From positions 124,001-188,000 of the forward strand of contig JAJUBI010000001.1 in the NCBI GenBank assembly GCA_022419385.1: DNA of 64,000 nucleotides, read 5' to 3'. Below the pieces are notes generated by a model. The model did not search any database. It saw only the letters and a program-made list of their open reading frames with translations, and was not told the origin of the DNA. Positions 43,153-54,078 of this stretch are shown here, in pieces (the stretch's first letter is position 1; every line of letters begins with the position of its first letter). Both the position numbers and the translations under genes were made by a program. The stretch comes from Paraconiothyrium sp. Pb-2020. Its lineage: Eukaryota > Ascomycota > Dothideomycetes > Pleosporales > Didymosphaeriaceae.

Positions 43153-44523
43153 TCAGAATATCGCAGTGCCGTTTACGTGCGAACTAACACCTCCTATATT
43201 CACACTCATTAGCACTTATTCCCGTCCCTGGTCTGGACAAACTACTTACCCGGACAATTCGCCGGCGCACTCGTAAAGAAAAACGTCCACCTCCCCCTCT
43301 CCCTACACTTCTGCGCCAACTTCTCCAGATCCAGCATCTCTCCTAGCGGCATGCCCCAAAGCGCGAGAATATATTCATGCACATGCCACGGCTTCTGCGT
43401 CGGCCACGCTTCGAACGCAGGCGCGTCGCCCCCCACAGCCGCGAAGTAGCTGTCGTGAAGCCAGTCCAGGATCTCTTCGTCTTGCGCTACGCCCGCCCAC
43501 CTTTGCCCGTCGTGGCCTTCCCCGCTGCGTAGCCCCGCCGCGCTACGTTCCTCAGGCGTCTTTCTGTCGTAGGTTTCTTTCCAGCCGCTGCGGATGAGGA
43601 GGATGTCGCCGATGTGGACGTCGCCTCCCTGGGCGGCCGGGCGGATGTCGATGCCCTGGGCTTTACCACAGGCGGCAAGCTCAGCGTAGGTGATGGCGTG
43701 GTGTTCGAAAGAGTCGTAGACTACTCCCTTGCTGTGGGCGTAGGCGCGGTAGTCGAGGAGGATGGCGCGGCCGGCGATGCCGTGCTCGGCCCAGTGGTGG
43801 ATGGAGCATTTGTTGTTGGCGGAGGGGCCGAGAATGTCGGAGCCTTTGGTGCCGTTGTAGAAGCTTCCTGTGGGGATGTGCGCGAACTGTGAGATTTATT
43901 AGAAAGGGCTGGATCATGGTTCGGTGTAAGCGTACGTGTCTGAAGCCGTCCCATTGCGTTCCCTGTGTATGTTCAGTGATAGACCATGCAGCTTTAGGAG
44001 AGGTTATACGCTTTGTGTGTTCAGATGATAGATGTCATCGTATGCAATGTTCTCCGCGAGAACTTTGATTTCATGCTTGAATGTCTCTCGACCAAAAGCC
44101 GGCTGAGTTGGTACATTGAGTGGCAGACTGTCGTAGATTAGTATACTACGGTTCGAGGCCCTCTCCCCATTCTGAGAAATATCGCGCTGTCTTTTGAGAG
44201 TGTACATACTTCACCGGGACGATCTCTCCAGTTCGGATCTCCTTCGCGGCAGCAGCTACGCGTGACGGCGTCAGAAGATTCAACCGGCCGATCTACTTTC
44301 GTCAGCAATAGCACGGCTCCAAATCACATATACCAACGTTGTCATCGGCACCCCAAACCCATGCAGCATCTTCTGGAGTACCCTCGATTTTTGGCAACTC
44401 CTTTCTCGTGGGGAACTTCGTGCTGTTCGGATCCCACGGAATAGTTGTCGCAGTCTTGTTCATGGTGAGGAAGTCTTTGATCTGTGTAAGGCGCTGGCTT
44501 GCCGTTGTCTTCTGCTCTGTCAT
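43153..44523 (-). CDS. Cyclase-family protein (kynurenine formamidase-like fold), six exons
   Basis: Exons on the minus strand are 44338..44523, 44210..44292, 44010..44127, 43936..43962 (27 bp), 43250..43886 and 43153..43193, totalling 1092 bp and 363 aa. Introns are 45-82 bp, several with CTAAT branch sites. Spliced, the protein shows family landmarks: DDNIGRLNLLTPSRV near residue 60, then VNLPLNVPTQPAFGR, GTQWDGFRHFAHI, and metal-ligand-like motifs CSIHHWAEHGIAGRAILLDY, GGDVHIGDILLIRSGW and WPTQKPWHVHEYIL. It ends NCPGGVSSHVNGTAIF, the usual C-terminal motif. It probably hydrolyses a cyclic amide or ester; the substrate is unknown. The first intron's donor (GTTGGT) is weak but required by frame. 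Confidence 0.88.
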
Positions 44524-45211
44524 TCTTGCACGCTTGCTATACACTAAGCGTAGTATTTAGGCTCACGCTGGATCACACGGGGAATGGCGATGGCGTGAGG
44601 CACAGTTCGGGAAGATAACAAACCGTCTTATGGCACGGAAAAGTGATGCTTTGTGCGGAGCGCTCGGCTACCCCGCAGTTTAATGTGATGGATGGCGATG
44701 TCGCCCCGCTCTGAGGTTGCCAGTTGTAGATTCGCGGCAAAGGCACGGCTTGGAGTGGGGCCGCTTAGATGACTTCCAACCCATTATTGACTTGTTCTCT
44801 ATGTTGGTATACCTAGTGTCCTTAACATAGTGTATTCTATCCGCTCTTTACTATGTATCATGGGTATAGCTTCTCAAGACGAACAGTCTAAACGCACCTC
44901 ATGAGACATTGGGCCGAGGTAAAGATCGCCAAACGGTGACGTCATAGAACCCTCTGTACTACCAAGCGCAGCGGTTTCCCGACATCTATGCAACAGCAAA
45001 ACGTATAGAGTTATATCAGGGGGCAGTGGAAAGTTACCAGAATCATTCAAGTCGAGGTATATGCGCTTGATCGGGCCGTCCCAGATGTTTGGAGATGTTG
45101 CGCAAAAGCGGACTAGCGTGGCCTAAATGTGGAAAACGTCATCGATTCATTGGCTCCAACGACAATATGTCCCCTTCCCTTCTCCACGCAAGACCATGTA
45201 TTACACAGAGC
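44524..45211. promoter_or_regulatory. Divergent intergenic region of cyclase and DHH genes
   Basis: About 690 bp between divergent starts. No gene seen. The 3' part is open in the DHH gene frame back to 45095, so transcripts may begin inside this region. Confidence 0.4.
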
Positions 45212-46669
45212 ATGTTTCGCGCATGTCGTAGAGTTCCGACGAGTCCACATTTTCTAAAGTGCAAGACCTACTCACCAATTGCGTGCCCTCTGTTCCCAGT
45301 CACACAGCGCACCTTTCTCAACACTTCCACAATGGCCAGCCCTGCAAAGCGCAAGGCAGAAAAGCAAGCAACCCCGACGAAGGCCAAGAAACCAAAGGTG
45401 GAGATACCGGAATATCATCTCACACCCTCCAGACGAGATGAGGATGGAGAGATTGTGTGGCCAGCACCAAAAGCGCAGATAGAGCGGGCTAGGGAACTCA
45501 TCAAAGAGTGTGCGAGCGCTCACAAGCCCACTCTCATTCTTCCAGATAAGGATGCAGATGGTCTATCCTCCGGGGCCATCCTTCACCATACGCTCACAAC
45601 TCTCGGTCTCTCACCAGACCTGATATCAGTATACTTTCCCCCAAAAGGAAGCAATGTACATGACGAAGACACAAGCAGTGCCATCGCTGAGAAGTCTCCG
45701 GCCTACGTCTTCGTTCTGGATCAGGGAAGCCGCAAGACTGGACCGCTTTACGACAGCCAACATAAGGGTCTCATCATCGACCACCATTTTGCAGAGGAAG
45801 GTGGCTTTCCTGAAGGCGCAAATTATGTGACGGCCCATGATTGTCCCCCGGTCGCCACAACCGCGCTTCTAACCTACAACATTTGCCTACCGTTACACCC
45901 CGATTTGGATGCCAAAATTTCATGGCTTGCAGCGCTAGGGACACACGGGGACCTAGGCAACACGCTGAAGTGGCAACCACCATTCCCCGATATGACAGCA
46001 ACATTCAAGAAGTATCCAAAGAAGTCAATCAACGATGCAGTTGGTCTCGTAAACGCGCCAAGACGGTCGGCAGGATACAATGTTGAGGCGGCGTGGGATG
46101 CTGTGATTTCCGTCGACGGGCCACAACCTTTGCTGGGGAACGGAAAACTTCGTGATGCACAATTTGAAGTCAAGCAAGAAACGGAGCGTTGGTCGCACGT
46201 GCCTCCAAAGTTCTCTCGCGATGCGACCATTGCTGTGCTTACGATCAAATCAGCCGCCCAAGTACATCCCGTCGTCGCTACACGCTGGGCCGGCTTTTTG
46301 AAGTCGGATAAACTAGAGATTGTCATGTGTGCGAATGAAGGCTATCTTCCAGGCAAAGTCAATTTCTCATGCAGAATTGCGAAGCATGCGCGAGCGCGAG
46401 AAGGTGACGCGAAGGTCGACATCATCAAGACGCTAGAAAGCATTGTAGCAGACCATCCGGACCTTCGAGCCCGGCTTGGCGAAAGCTTTGCTAGGGGCCA
46501 CAAGGAGGCTTCTGGTGGTATTGTCAACACGCAGGAATGGGAAGAACTCAAGAAGCTGATGGGAGTCGGTGAAAACACACGGAAAAAAGCGGATGCCAAT
46601 GCTGCCGAGAAGAAGAAACCTGCGCAGCAGTCGAACACGTTGGCAAATTATTTCGTCAAAGCGTCATAG
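45212..46669 (+). CDS. DHH-family phosphoesterase with two possible start codons
   Basis: The frame runs 45089..46669. Two ATGs look meaningful. From 45212 the N-terminus (MFRACRRVPTSPHFLKCKTY) is basic and lacks acidic residues, like a mitochondrial presequence. From 45332 (MASPAKRKAEKQATPTKAKK) it looks nuclear. The body carries DHH-family motifs: LPDKDADGLSSG (motif I), VFVLDQGS, IIDHHFAEEGG (DHH) and ALGTHGDLGN. A substrate-binding region follows around GYLPGKVNFSCR. The tail is Lys-rich and ends NTLANYFVKAS, resembling a PCNA-interaction box without its glutamine in place. Members cut phosphodiester or pyrophosphate bonds (RecJ-like exonucleases, exopolyphosphatases); the tail favours a DNA-linked role (inference). 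Confidence 0.88.
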   Translation: MFRACRRVPTSPHFLKCKTYSPIACPLFPVTQRTFLNTSTMASPAKRKAEKQATPTKAKKPKVEIPEYHLTPSRRDEDGEIVWPAPKAQIERARELIKECASAHKPTLILPDKDADGLSSGAILHHTLTTLGLSPDLISVYFPPKGSNVHDEDTSSAIAEKSPAYVFVLDQGSRKTGPLYDSQHKGLIIDHHFAEEGGFPEGANYVTAHDCPPVATTALLTYNICLPLHPDLDAKISWLAALGTHGDLGNTLKWQPPFPDMTATFKKYPKKSINDAVGLVNAPRRSAGYNVEAAWDAVISVDGPQPLLGNGKLRDAQFEVKQETERWSHVPPKFSRDATIAVLTIKSAAQVHPVVATRWAGFLKSDKLEIVMCANEGYLPGKVNFSCRIAKHARAREGDAKVDIIKTLESIVADHPDLRARLGESFARGHKEASGGIVNTQEWEELKKLMGVGENTRKKADANAAEKKKPAQQSNTLANYFVKAS

Positions 46670-47071
46670 TGCGCGTCAGTTCAAAATGCGGTGTAGTGGA
46701 TTCGATGCCACGGTGAGGCGACACGATGTGTTTTCCGTTGAGGTTTCGAAAATTTCTGGCGTGATCGGGAAAAGTCGCGTGGCAATGTCGGAGAATCTCG
46801 CGTGACGGCGTGACTACGACACGACAGCTTGAGAGGCAACAACACCGCCATCTATAAATCTCGCTAGACGTATCTGCTACATAGATCATCGGCTGCAATT
46901 TTTTCTGGGGTTCAATCTCAGATCTTACGGAGTTAAACGTGCGCATCGGACTTCTTGCACTCTTGCGACTCGCGCTTTGAAGGAAACCTCGACGAACTAC
47001 GATTACCACGACATTCGATTCTGAACTACCTTATCAAACATCGGTGTGACTGTACCCGCACAACCACAAAC
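46670..47071. other. Intergenic region
   Basis: 400 bp between two tandem + genes. The downstream frame is open from 46955 but lacks an ATG until 47072. Confidence 0.5.
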
Positions 47072-47506
47072 ATGATTCAATCTGCATACGACTACTCTGA
47101 GACGCTCGGAGCGCCGAGAAACTACTTTCCTCAAGACACCATCATTCAACACATTCTCAACGACACCAACCAGCGAGAAGCATTCGAATTTGACTTGATG
47201 GAGCTCGCAGGCCGGGTTACCAGGCCCATCGCTCCTCCGGAAACAGAGCTGTTTTACCAAGTCTGCTATGAAGGCATCCACGGACAGATGTTCGAAGGCG
47301 TTGATGGAGAAGGACGCGTCTGGTTGCCGTACGGAGACTTCACGGCACGATTAAATGACCAGGAAACACAACAAGCATACAAGATGGCGCTGGAACAGGC
47401 GCTGGAGATCGTCAAGAGCGATCGTACGGAGTTCGTCGAGGCTCGGGAGGCATTGTATCGTCTGGGCATGTTCTGGTACTTGCGCGGCGCCGTGAATGAG
47501 CCGTAG
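47072..47506 (+). CDS. Hypothetical protein (144 aa)
   Basis: The ATG at 47072 (MIQSAYDYSETLGAPRNYFP) starts a compact, acidic, probably helical protein ending YLRGAVNEP. There is no signal peptide, membrane helix or recognisable domain. Aromatic-rich motifs (YQVCYEGIHGQMFEGV, RVWLPYGDF) make it look like a folded globular protein. It follows the DHH gene in tandem, 400 bp apart. It could be an orphan conserved among relatives; no function is proposed. Confidence 0.55.
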   Translation: MIQSAYDYSETLGAPRNYFPQDTIIQHILNDTNQREAFEFDLMELAGRVTRPIAPPETELFYQVCYEGIHGQMFEGVDGEGRVWLPYGDFTARLNDQETQQAYKMALEQALEIVKSDRTEFVEAREALYRLGMFWYLRGAVNEP

Positions 47507-47770
47507 TTGGACTTCGAATTGGCGTAAAAAACTGGGTCTGGGTGCATGGGTCGGCGTTTTGGAATCCCCACAGCACGGATGATACACCTTTATGAGCGCG
47601 CATCATGAGCAAGAGCATGAGGCGTTCTTCCAATGCAATGTTTTATTTATTTGTGCAGACCGACTTTACTCTGATCATACAACGAAAGAAAATCGACAAT
47701 GCTAATGAATAAAGACATGAATAATAAAGCACCTTGCGAGCTGCACACGCCGCTCTCTCCTGCATATCTT

Positions 47771-48569
47771 CTAACCAGTCCAGACGGCCGGCCCCTCGCT
47801 GGTGTACTTGAAAGATGAGTCGTAGATAGCCTTGGAGAACAAGGGGTCGCTACAACTTGTTAGCATATCGCGGCACATTCTACAGCAACTCTGACATACC
47901 TCAACTTGTAGGCACCAGGGAAGCTGACACCGGACGGGTTTGCGCTACCGCCACCAGTAACCTTGACCTGGAAGCACGACACGTACGGCTGCGGGTTCTG
48001 CGCACCGGCATGCAGCGCAATAGCCTCAGCGCGGACAAGGTAGTCGCCGGAAGCCAGGCTCTTGGGGACGGTGAAAGCCCTCTTTCCGCAGTTTGCGTTG
48101 AGGATCTCGGTGCCCCACGAGGCAGTGGTGCCAGTGTAGCCATCTTCTGCGACCTTGAAGAAAGAACCAGACTGGGCGGTCGTAGCATCAGAGACCTTCG
48201 CCATGTAGATATAGACGGGACCGTAGTGGTTGCCGCCGATGGCGGGCTGGGAGCAGCTGCGCTCACCGGGTTGAGCGTGCATCTCGACGGTAAGAGCACT
48301 GCCGGCTGTGTCGTACTTCTGTCAGTCATCTTATTCAATGATCAGGACAAGATGGTAGACGTACCAGCGACTTCGCAAACGCCGGACTGCGTGGCAGGTC
48401 CGCGACCGCAGAACATATCCTTCGAGGTGAGAGAGTCGATCGGGTTGTTGTCCTTGACAGTACGCGTGCAGCTGCTCGCCTTGTCCGTAGAGCCAACCCA
48501 CAGATCCTGCCATGTCGAGTGCGCAGAGGCAACAGTCGCCGCAGCGAGTACCACAATAGCAGACTTCAT
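47771..48569 (-). CDS. AA9 lytic polysaccharide monooxygenase
   Basis: Exons 48365..48569, 47900..48305 and 47771..47849 (introns 59 and 50 bp; the second with an ATGCTAACA branch site) give 229 aa. The signal peptide MKSAIVVLAAATVASA ends directly before His17 (HSTWQDLW), the copper histidine-brace residue once cleaved. The second histidine lies in GGNHYGPVYIYMA, and the axial tyrosine in QPYVSCFQVKVTGGG. LTVEMHAQPGERSC and the C-terminal PGAYKLSDPLFSKAIY also fit. There is no carbohydrate-binding module. It oxidatively cleaves crystalline polysaccharide (cellulose or related) outside the cell, complementing the GH3 enzyme elsewhere in the window. Confidence 0.93.
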
Positions 48570-49982
48570 TCTGACAGCCGTTTTCTACTCGTAAAGCGAA
48601 GAGAACGTAAAGCGAAGGTATATCGACCGAAGTGCTAAACAGAAGCGCCACAACGAACTCCCTCCTCCCCAACCGCGCTGTCAATTTATACTCCAAGACC
48701 ATCGTCTTTGATTAAAGTCGCTGTCCTACAAGCTCTCCTCTCCCCGGCCCGGTTTGCCTACGATCGTCATACCGCATCACCCAAATTGAACGCTCGATAT
48801 AAGCAACCCACTCCACACGCCTTCATCTATGCAAACCCGGACTACTATCCGCCAAGTAAGCCCTCTCGATGGTGGTTGGCAAGATGCGCGCGCAGCAATT
48901 TATACAGCACTTAATCGCGGCTCGGCGCCTGCTTATTTGCCGAATCAGCCGCCCAGTCGGTTTGTGAGGGAAACACTGCACCCCGGGGTATATGTCGCGG
49001 AAATTATTGGTACGCACCCCAGATTTCTGGGCGGGTAATCTCGATCGAGCACGGAGGCGTCACGAGGGGTGTGTCGCGGATGCAGTGCTGCCCTCGTATA
49101 TAGAGTCCTGGGTGGCGGGTGGGCTCTGCCTAGGACGTCTGTAATCTCGAATGTCTAGACTCGTAGGTGAGATCATGCGTTAGAAGAAGCAAGTACGCAT
49201 GTTCGCGCGATAACGCGAATCTCGAAGGGCGGTTGGTGCAATCTGGTCGTCGCTGTCTGTGGCTTAAAACTTGTAAGACGGACTGTGGTAAACCGTTGTC
49301 CCTGCTCTTGTCGGTCTTCTACAAGCGTAAATGATGATAGCGCGTACTACACGTTATCGTTTCGCGAATTAGATAATTCTAGCACGTAGTGCGCTAGTCG
49401 CTGTTTGGAGCTTGGTTTCTGTGGTGTTCGAGAGTTTTCAATGGTGACGCTCATGTCACACACAACATGGAATCATTCAGCCTCCTTGAGCGAGGAAATT
49501 AGCTGAGCGAGGAAGCCGACTGGAACGAGGTTGTCGCTCGCGAGGAACGCGCTATACTAGCGGACAATTGACAGCAAGCGAGAAGTGAATATGTGATGAA
49601 GAATCGAAGTGGGACAGCGGTTGCACCGAGCCAGGTAGCTCAGTATTCCGGTTGGAGTCTCGAAATTACCACGGGAACTAAACGCCTTCTGCGCTAGACA
49701 TACAACGCCCGGGCCTCGTTATGAAACCTTTGCCCCTACTCAAAGATGTTATTGAACTGTTCTTGCTTCTATTGTAGTAGACATACTATCTTTTCTCGAA
49801 CGCACAAATGATTTTATGTTCACGGTGCTTTACACGTTCTCGATCACGATCGAGGCATGCCACTCGTCTGTACAAAAGTCGACCCTCGTGTGCACTTGCT
49901 GTTTACTATGTCTTCTATTTCTCCCTGTGGATTCGCACCCCTGTGCCCAATCTAAACGTCTTGTATGTCACCACTTTTGAAA
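48570..49982. other. Gene-poor stretch with one dispersed repeat copy
   Basis: About 1.4 kb between the AA9 promoter and the next minus gene. No frame with motifs. Holds the repeat copy at 49137..49181. A tRNA A-box-like string (GTAGCTCAGT near 49637) lacks a partner B box. Confidence 0.5.
49137..49181 (+). repeat. Dispersed diverged repeat, copy 1
   Basis: This 45-bp sequence (GTCTGTAATCTCGAA...TAGGTGAG...CGTT) recurs at 56823..56868 in the same orientation. Most differences are single substitutions, several of them transitions. Confidence 0.6.
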
Positions 49983-50714
49983 CTAGGCCTCGGCTCGCAC
50001 GACCTTGTTGCTAACATGGCGCATCTCAATACCGAGAAGGCTATCCAATCCATATAGCTGAGGAAGGAATTCCGCATACGCCGGTGTTTTCTCCCATGCT
50101 TCGTGAGCCTCCACCGATTTCCAGCCCACACCGATAGCGAACACACGGCGCTGCGCACCCATGTACGCGATCTCGTCGAGACCCCAGCCCAGAGCAGTGT
50201 GCCCTGTGAAGCCGTCCGCAGTAGGAGCGTACTTTTCTAGGATGGCAGTCATAGTTTCCGTTACGTTGGCTTCCCGCGTGCTGTTGTAGCCATCACCGCC
50301 GGGAAAGAAGAAATTCAGGAACTCGGTGAACGGCGACTCGCCTTTGCCTTCGTAGTTGTCGAAGACGACCGGTGGCGAGGGGTTGAATGCAACGTGGTAG
50401 TAAACAGGGTCCTTCGCTAGGACGTGCTGGATCTCCTTCTGTAGACGCTTGTATGCCTTCGTTTTGGCGAAAGCGTGGCTTGCCTCGATTGTCTCCCAGT
50501 CGACGAACAGGCGGAAGCTGTCGCTGTTCTCGACGAGCCGGGAGCTACGGAAGGTTACCGCGCCAGGCTGCGCAAGGAACACTTTTGCAGCCTTGTCGAA
50601 GACCTCGGTACTGGCATTTGCGGCTAGTGTAAGGTTTGCAACTTCTGTGACGGTGACTGTAGTAGCGAGGGAAGTGACCGCTGTGGCCAGAAGTAAAGCA
50701 AGATTGCGCATCAT
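49983..50714 (-). CDS. Secreted ABM-like (dimeric alpha-beta barrel) protein, 243 aa
   Basis: ATGs at 50714 and 50711 precede a signal peptide (MRNLALLLATAVTSLA). Two related halves follow, each with the antibiotic-biosynthesis-monooxygenase pattern: FRLFVDWETIEASHAFAKTK and RRVFAIGVGWKSVEAHEAWE, both reading F-x-x-G/D-W-x-S/T-x-E/A-A-H. The protein appears to be a tandem, self-dimerising ABM fold. Catalytic residues in this fold vary, so activity cannot be read. N-glycosylation sites (NLT, NAS, NST) support secretion. Single exon. Confidence 0.75.
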   Translation of the reverse strand: MMRNLALLLATAVTSLATTVTVTEVANLTLAANASTEVFDKAAKVFLAQPGAVTFRSSRLVENSDSFRLFVDWETIEASHAFAKTKAYKRLQKEIQHVLAKDPVYYHVAFNPSPPVVFDNYEGKGESPFTEFLNFFFPGGDGYNSTREANVTETMTAILEKYAPTADGFTGHTALGWGLDEIAYMGAQRRVFAIGVGWKSVEAHEAWEKTPAYAEFLPQLYGLDSLLGIEMRHVSNKVVRAEA

Positions 50715-51383
50715 GTTCAAAGGAGCGTGCGTACTGAAAAAATTCGGGAAAGTGTGAGTGCTGGAACTTATTGGATAATGGTGATCTTAATCAGAACGAC
50801 TGCACATCTTTATACCGTCTGCAATACCTATCGTCTCAAAGTAGAGCTATGACAGAGCCTCACCACACGGCATAGCCGTTGGGCTAGTTCTAGCCTCGGA
50901 AATGAGCGCTCTACATTTCCTTGCTACTATTGTATAACCGACTAGGCGACTTGGGAGTGACATACCAAAATCACTGGGAAGGTTACTAGAATAAGTATGG
51001 TGTACAATTGTAGGGATCTAGGGTATCGGAGGATGGAGTAGGAAATATTGTGGGACGGCGGAAATTCGCGTTCGTAGACAGGATAGGCTAGTTTGTAGTC
51101 CTTCGGGGGCGGAATCCAAAAGCTAGCGGAGGAGTGCCGTCTTTGGAGCGCTAGCAACTTACACCGCAAGAAAACTCACGTTTAAACAGGCAAGGAGAAG
51201 ATGGATGGTGTAACAGCTCCACTATTCGCAACACCGTCCCTAGAAGTCGTCGCGGCCACGCCGAATACTACTTGTAGAAATTATGCGAAGAGCGATATGT
51301 ACAATGAAGTCGATAAATACTTAGGAAACAGTATGGAATCGAGCCTTAATACATTCATTTGACAGTCTTTCTTTCCTTTCGAT
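50715..51383. promoter_or_regulatory. Divergent intergenic region of ABM-like and FAD oxidase genes
   Basis: About 670 bp between divergent genes that both encode secreted proteins. No element could be assigned with certainty. Confidence 0.4.
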
Positions 51384-53482
51384 ATGGCTTCTTTTACTGC
51401 AGGCTTAGTTGCCCTTGCTGCTGCTGTCCTCCCAGTTAATGCGGCGGCACCATACTGCCTTCCTGGCAATGACTGCTTTCCATCTCAACAAATTCTCGAG
51501 AAGTTCAACAACACCATTGGTGGTAATCTGATCAAGGCAACGCCATACGGTGCTGAATGCTACGGTTCCACTTACGATGCTGAGGCTTGCGCCGCTTTGG
51601 CCGCAAAGAAGCGGGACCCTGAGTACAGAATGGAGCTCCCAGGTAGGCGGGCATTAGAATTCTAGGTTATTCGTCCCTTCGGTATCGCTGACAATGAGCA
51701 GCTGGTGTTATGTACACAAACTCTGAGCAGTATGGAAACGTCGGCTGCCCAGTTCCCGACGCCGCAACCAATGGGAGCGCACCTGCGGCGATCGAAAGCG
51801 AATGCACCCTCGGAAACATGGCGTCTTATGTTGTCAAAGCAACGTCCGCGCAAGATGTTTCAAAGGCGGTGAAGTTCGCTGCGAAGTACAATCTACGTTT
51901 GCGGATCAAGAACGTACGGTGTTCCCCAATACTACTAAAGAGAGAGAAGTTAACACAGCTTGACGCAGACTGGCCACGATTACAGTGGACGCTCAACCGG
52001 AGCCGGTGCCCTTTCGATCTGGACTCACTTCCTGAACTCAACTGAGGCGGTGCCTGAGTTCATCCCCGAAGGATGCGATACGGAAGCGACCTATGTCGTC
52101 AAGGCTGGCCCAGCTGTTGATGTAGAAGCATTATATAAGTGGGGTGGTGAGCACGGAAGAGTGACTATCGGCGGTACCACGACCACTGTAGGCGCCACCG
52201 GTGGCTACATCCTCGGTGGCGGACTTGGACCGCTCGTACCTTACTATGGCATGGGTTCGACAGTGAGTGACCTTTCTGAAACCGTTGACGAGCAACGACC
52301 AACAGATAACCTAGATGTCTTGCAATACGAGGTCGTCACTGCTGACGGCACGATCAAAATCGCCAACAAATGCAAGAATAAGGACATCTTCTGGGCTCTG
52401 CGAGGAGGTGGTGGAGCGTTGGAGTTAACACTCGTGTATGGCTCCAGACATACCCGGCTCTGAAAGCAGTCAATACGGTGACCGGCGCCGTCATCTGTAA
52501 AGATCGAAAATCCTATGAGAATATGGTCAGTACCCTCGTAGACCTGCAGAAGCCTCTCCGCGAAGCAGGATTCACGGTAAGTGTCCCTCTCGGGCGAACT
52601 TCCATATTCGTTCATCTGACACTTCCAAATCAGGGTCTATGGGAGGTTGTTGGATCTTCCTACCTTTTGAGTCTTGGCTCAGTAGCAAAGTACGAAGCCA
52701 ATGAGACAGTGAAGAGCGCGGCTGAAGATTTCGCCGCATATGATGCCCTCGTTCAAACAGAAGGTTGCACTTCAACGCTCAAAGCCAACCAATACACGGG
52801 ATCCTCTTCCTGGAACGATGCATATCAGGCAGTATACTGGCCCGCAGCCGAAAGTGGCTCGGTCGTGGGCATCAACATCCAAACCTTCTCTCGTATTGTT
52901 GCTCAAGAGCTTCTCGATGATGAAGCAAGCTTGCAGAAAATCAAGAACTACCTTGTGGGCTTGCCTGCATCGATCCCGTTCATTTGGCAGAACTGTACGT
53001 GCGCTCAACCTTAACTTGAAGAACCTGGCTGATAGTCAAACAGATGTTGGAGGTGTAACTAAAGCGGTCCCAACTGATGCGGTAAGTAATCCCATAACAA
53101 TTGCCTTGTGCGACACCTTTTACTGACACATGACCTAGACCGCGGTCCATCCAGCCTGGCGCAATGCCTTCGCCTTCATCGATGTCGTGTAAGCCTAATC
53201 GCCACTCTACTATTCATGCTCCAGTACTGACTTCAAAGCAGGAACTTTGGTACTTGGGCAGGGCCTACCGCTACGCAGAACGCTTCTTCCACCGCCCTTG
53301 TCGCAAACATGACGGAGGTGTTCGGAGAAGCCGCCTACTACAACGAAGGCTACCACGAGGACAACTGGCAAGACACCTTCTTCGGCACTAATTACGAACG
53401 CCTTTTGAAGATCAAAAAGGCTGTTGACCCAAAGGGCGTGTTCAGCTGCCGTATGTGTGTTGGCAGTGAACAGGGTTTTTGA
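51384..53482 (+). CDS. Secreted BBE-type FAD oxidase with a one-base deletion
   Basis: Exons 51384..51642, 51702..51913, 51969..52576, 52634..52994, 53044..53081, 53139..53188 and 53242..53482 fit frame and splice consensus throughout. The product has a signal peptide (MASFTAGLVALAAAVLPVNA) and an FAD-binding PCMH-type domain: LRIKNTGHDYSGRSTGAGAL, GATGGYILGGGLGPLVPYYG, DIFWALRGGGG. A substrate region and the BBE C-terminal motif YYNEGYHEDNWQDTFFG...KKAVDPKGVFSC follow. At 52419-52420 one T appears missing: GCGTTGGAGTT should read Ala-Phe-Gly-Val before WLQTYPALKAV, and the written frame stops at 52463. A segment at 52255..52305 may be a further in-frame 51-bp intron. Either a sequencing error or an inactivated gene. 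Confidence 0.85.
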
Positions 53483-54078
53483 CAGCAACGGATAGACGGA
53501 GAGTAGCATTGAGTCGGAGGTCCAGCTATTGTCGCTACATGAAAAGTTGTTTTGTAAACTCTTCTGTCAATGTATTTGATTACTTTCACGAACAATATAA
53601 AGCTCGCGTTCTTGGCCATGTCTAATAGAATTAGGAATTATCTTCTAGAAGTATCACTGTTCATAAGGCGTGAACTAAAAGCGTGCCGTGCCGAGCCTAG
53701 CCTTGCCGAGCTGCATCAGTACTGGGTCTTTCGTGTTTGGCAATTCACAGTAGAAGCGGGGTAAGCGGCTCGGACATAAACGTGCCTTTTTAATGTGGAA
53801 CCGGTGAAGAGAGCGATCTGTGCACGCTGTTCCTTTGTTTGAAGGAATCGTGCAACCGGAACGCGGGACGTCGCTGCCTAACTGCTCTGTGCAACGATTC
53901 TGACTTACCCACCGCGACACAAGAGACACTGACTGCGACGAGGTCCCGATTTCGCTAGCAGCCCGACACTTTTGCCTAGCTGTATGCCGTACTGTAGTCG
54001 TTGTCTTTTAATATCATAGTACCGATACCAGGCGAGCGGAGGATGACCATAAAGAAAGTCACGTCACAAGCGACGGCC
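53483..54078. other. Intergenic region
   Basis: About 600 bp after the oxidase. A short direct repetition of GCCG/CCTAGCC-type sequence occurs near 53682-53710. No gene seen. Confidence 0.5.

Noticed and set aside
49630..49700. A-box-like GTAGCTCAGT suggesting another tRNA
   Set aside because: No B box, T arm or pairing acceptor stem at a suitable distance on either strand.
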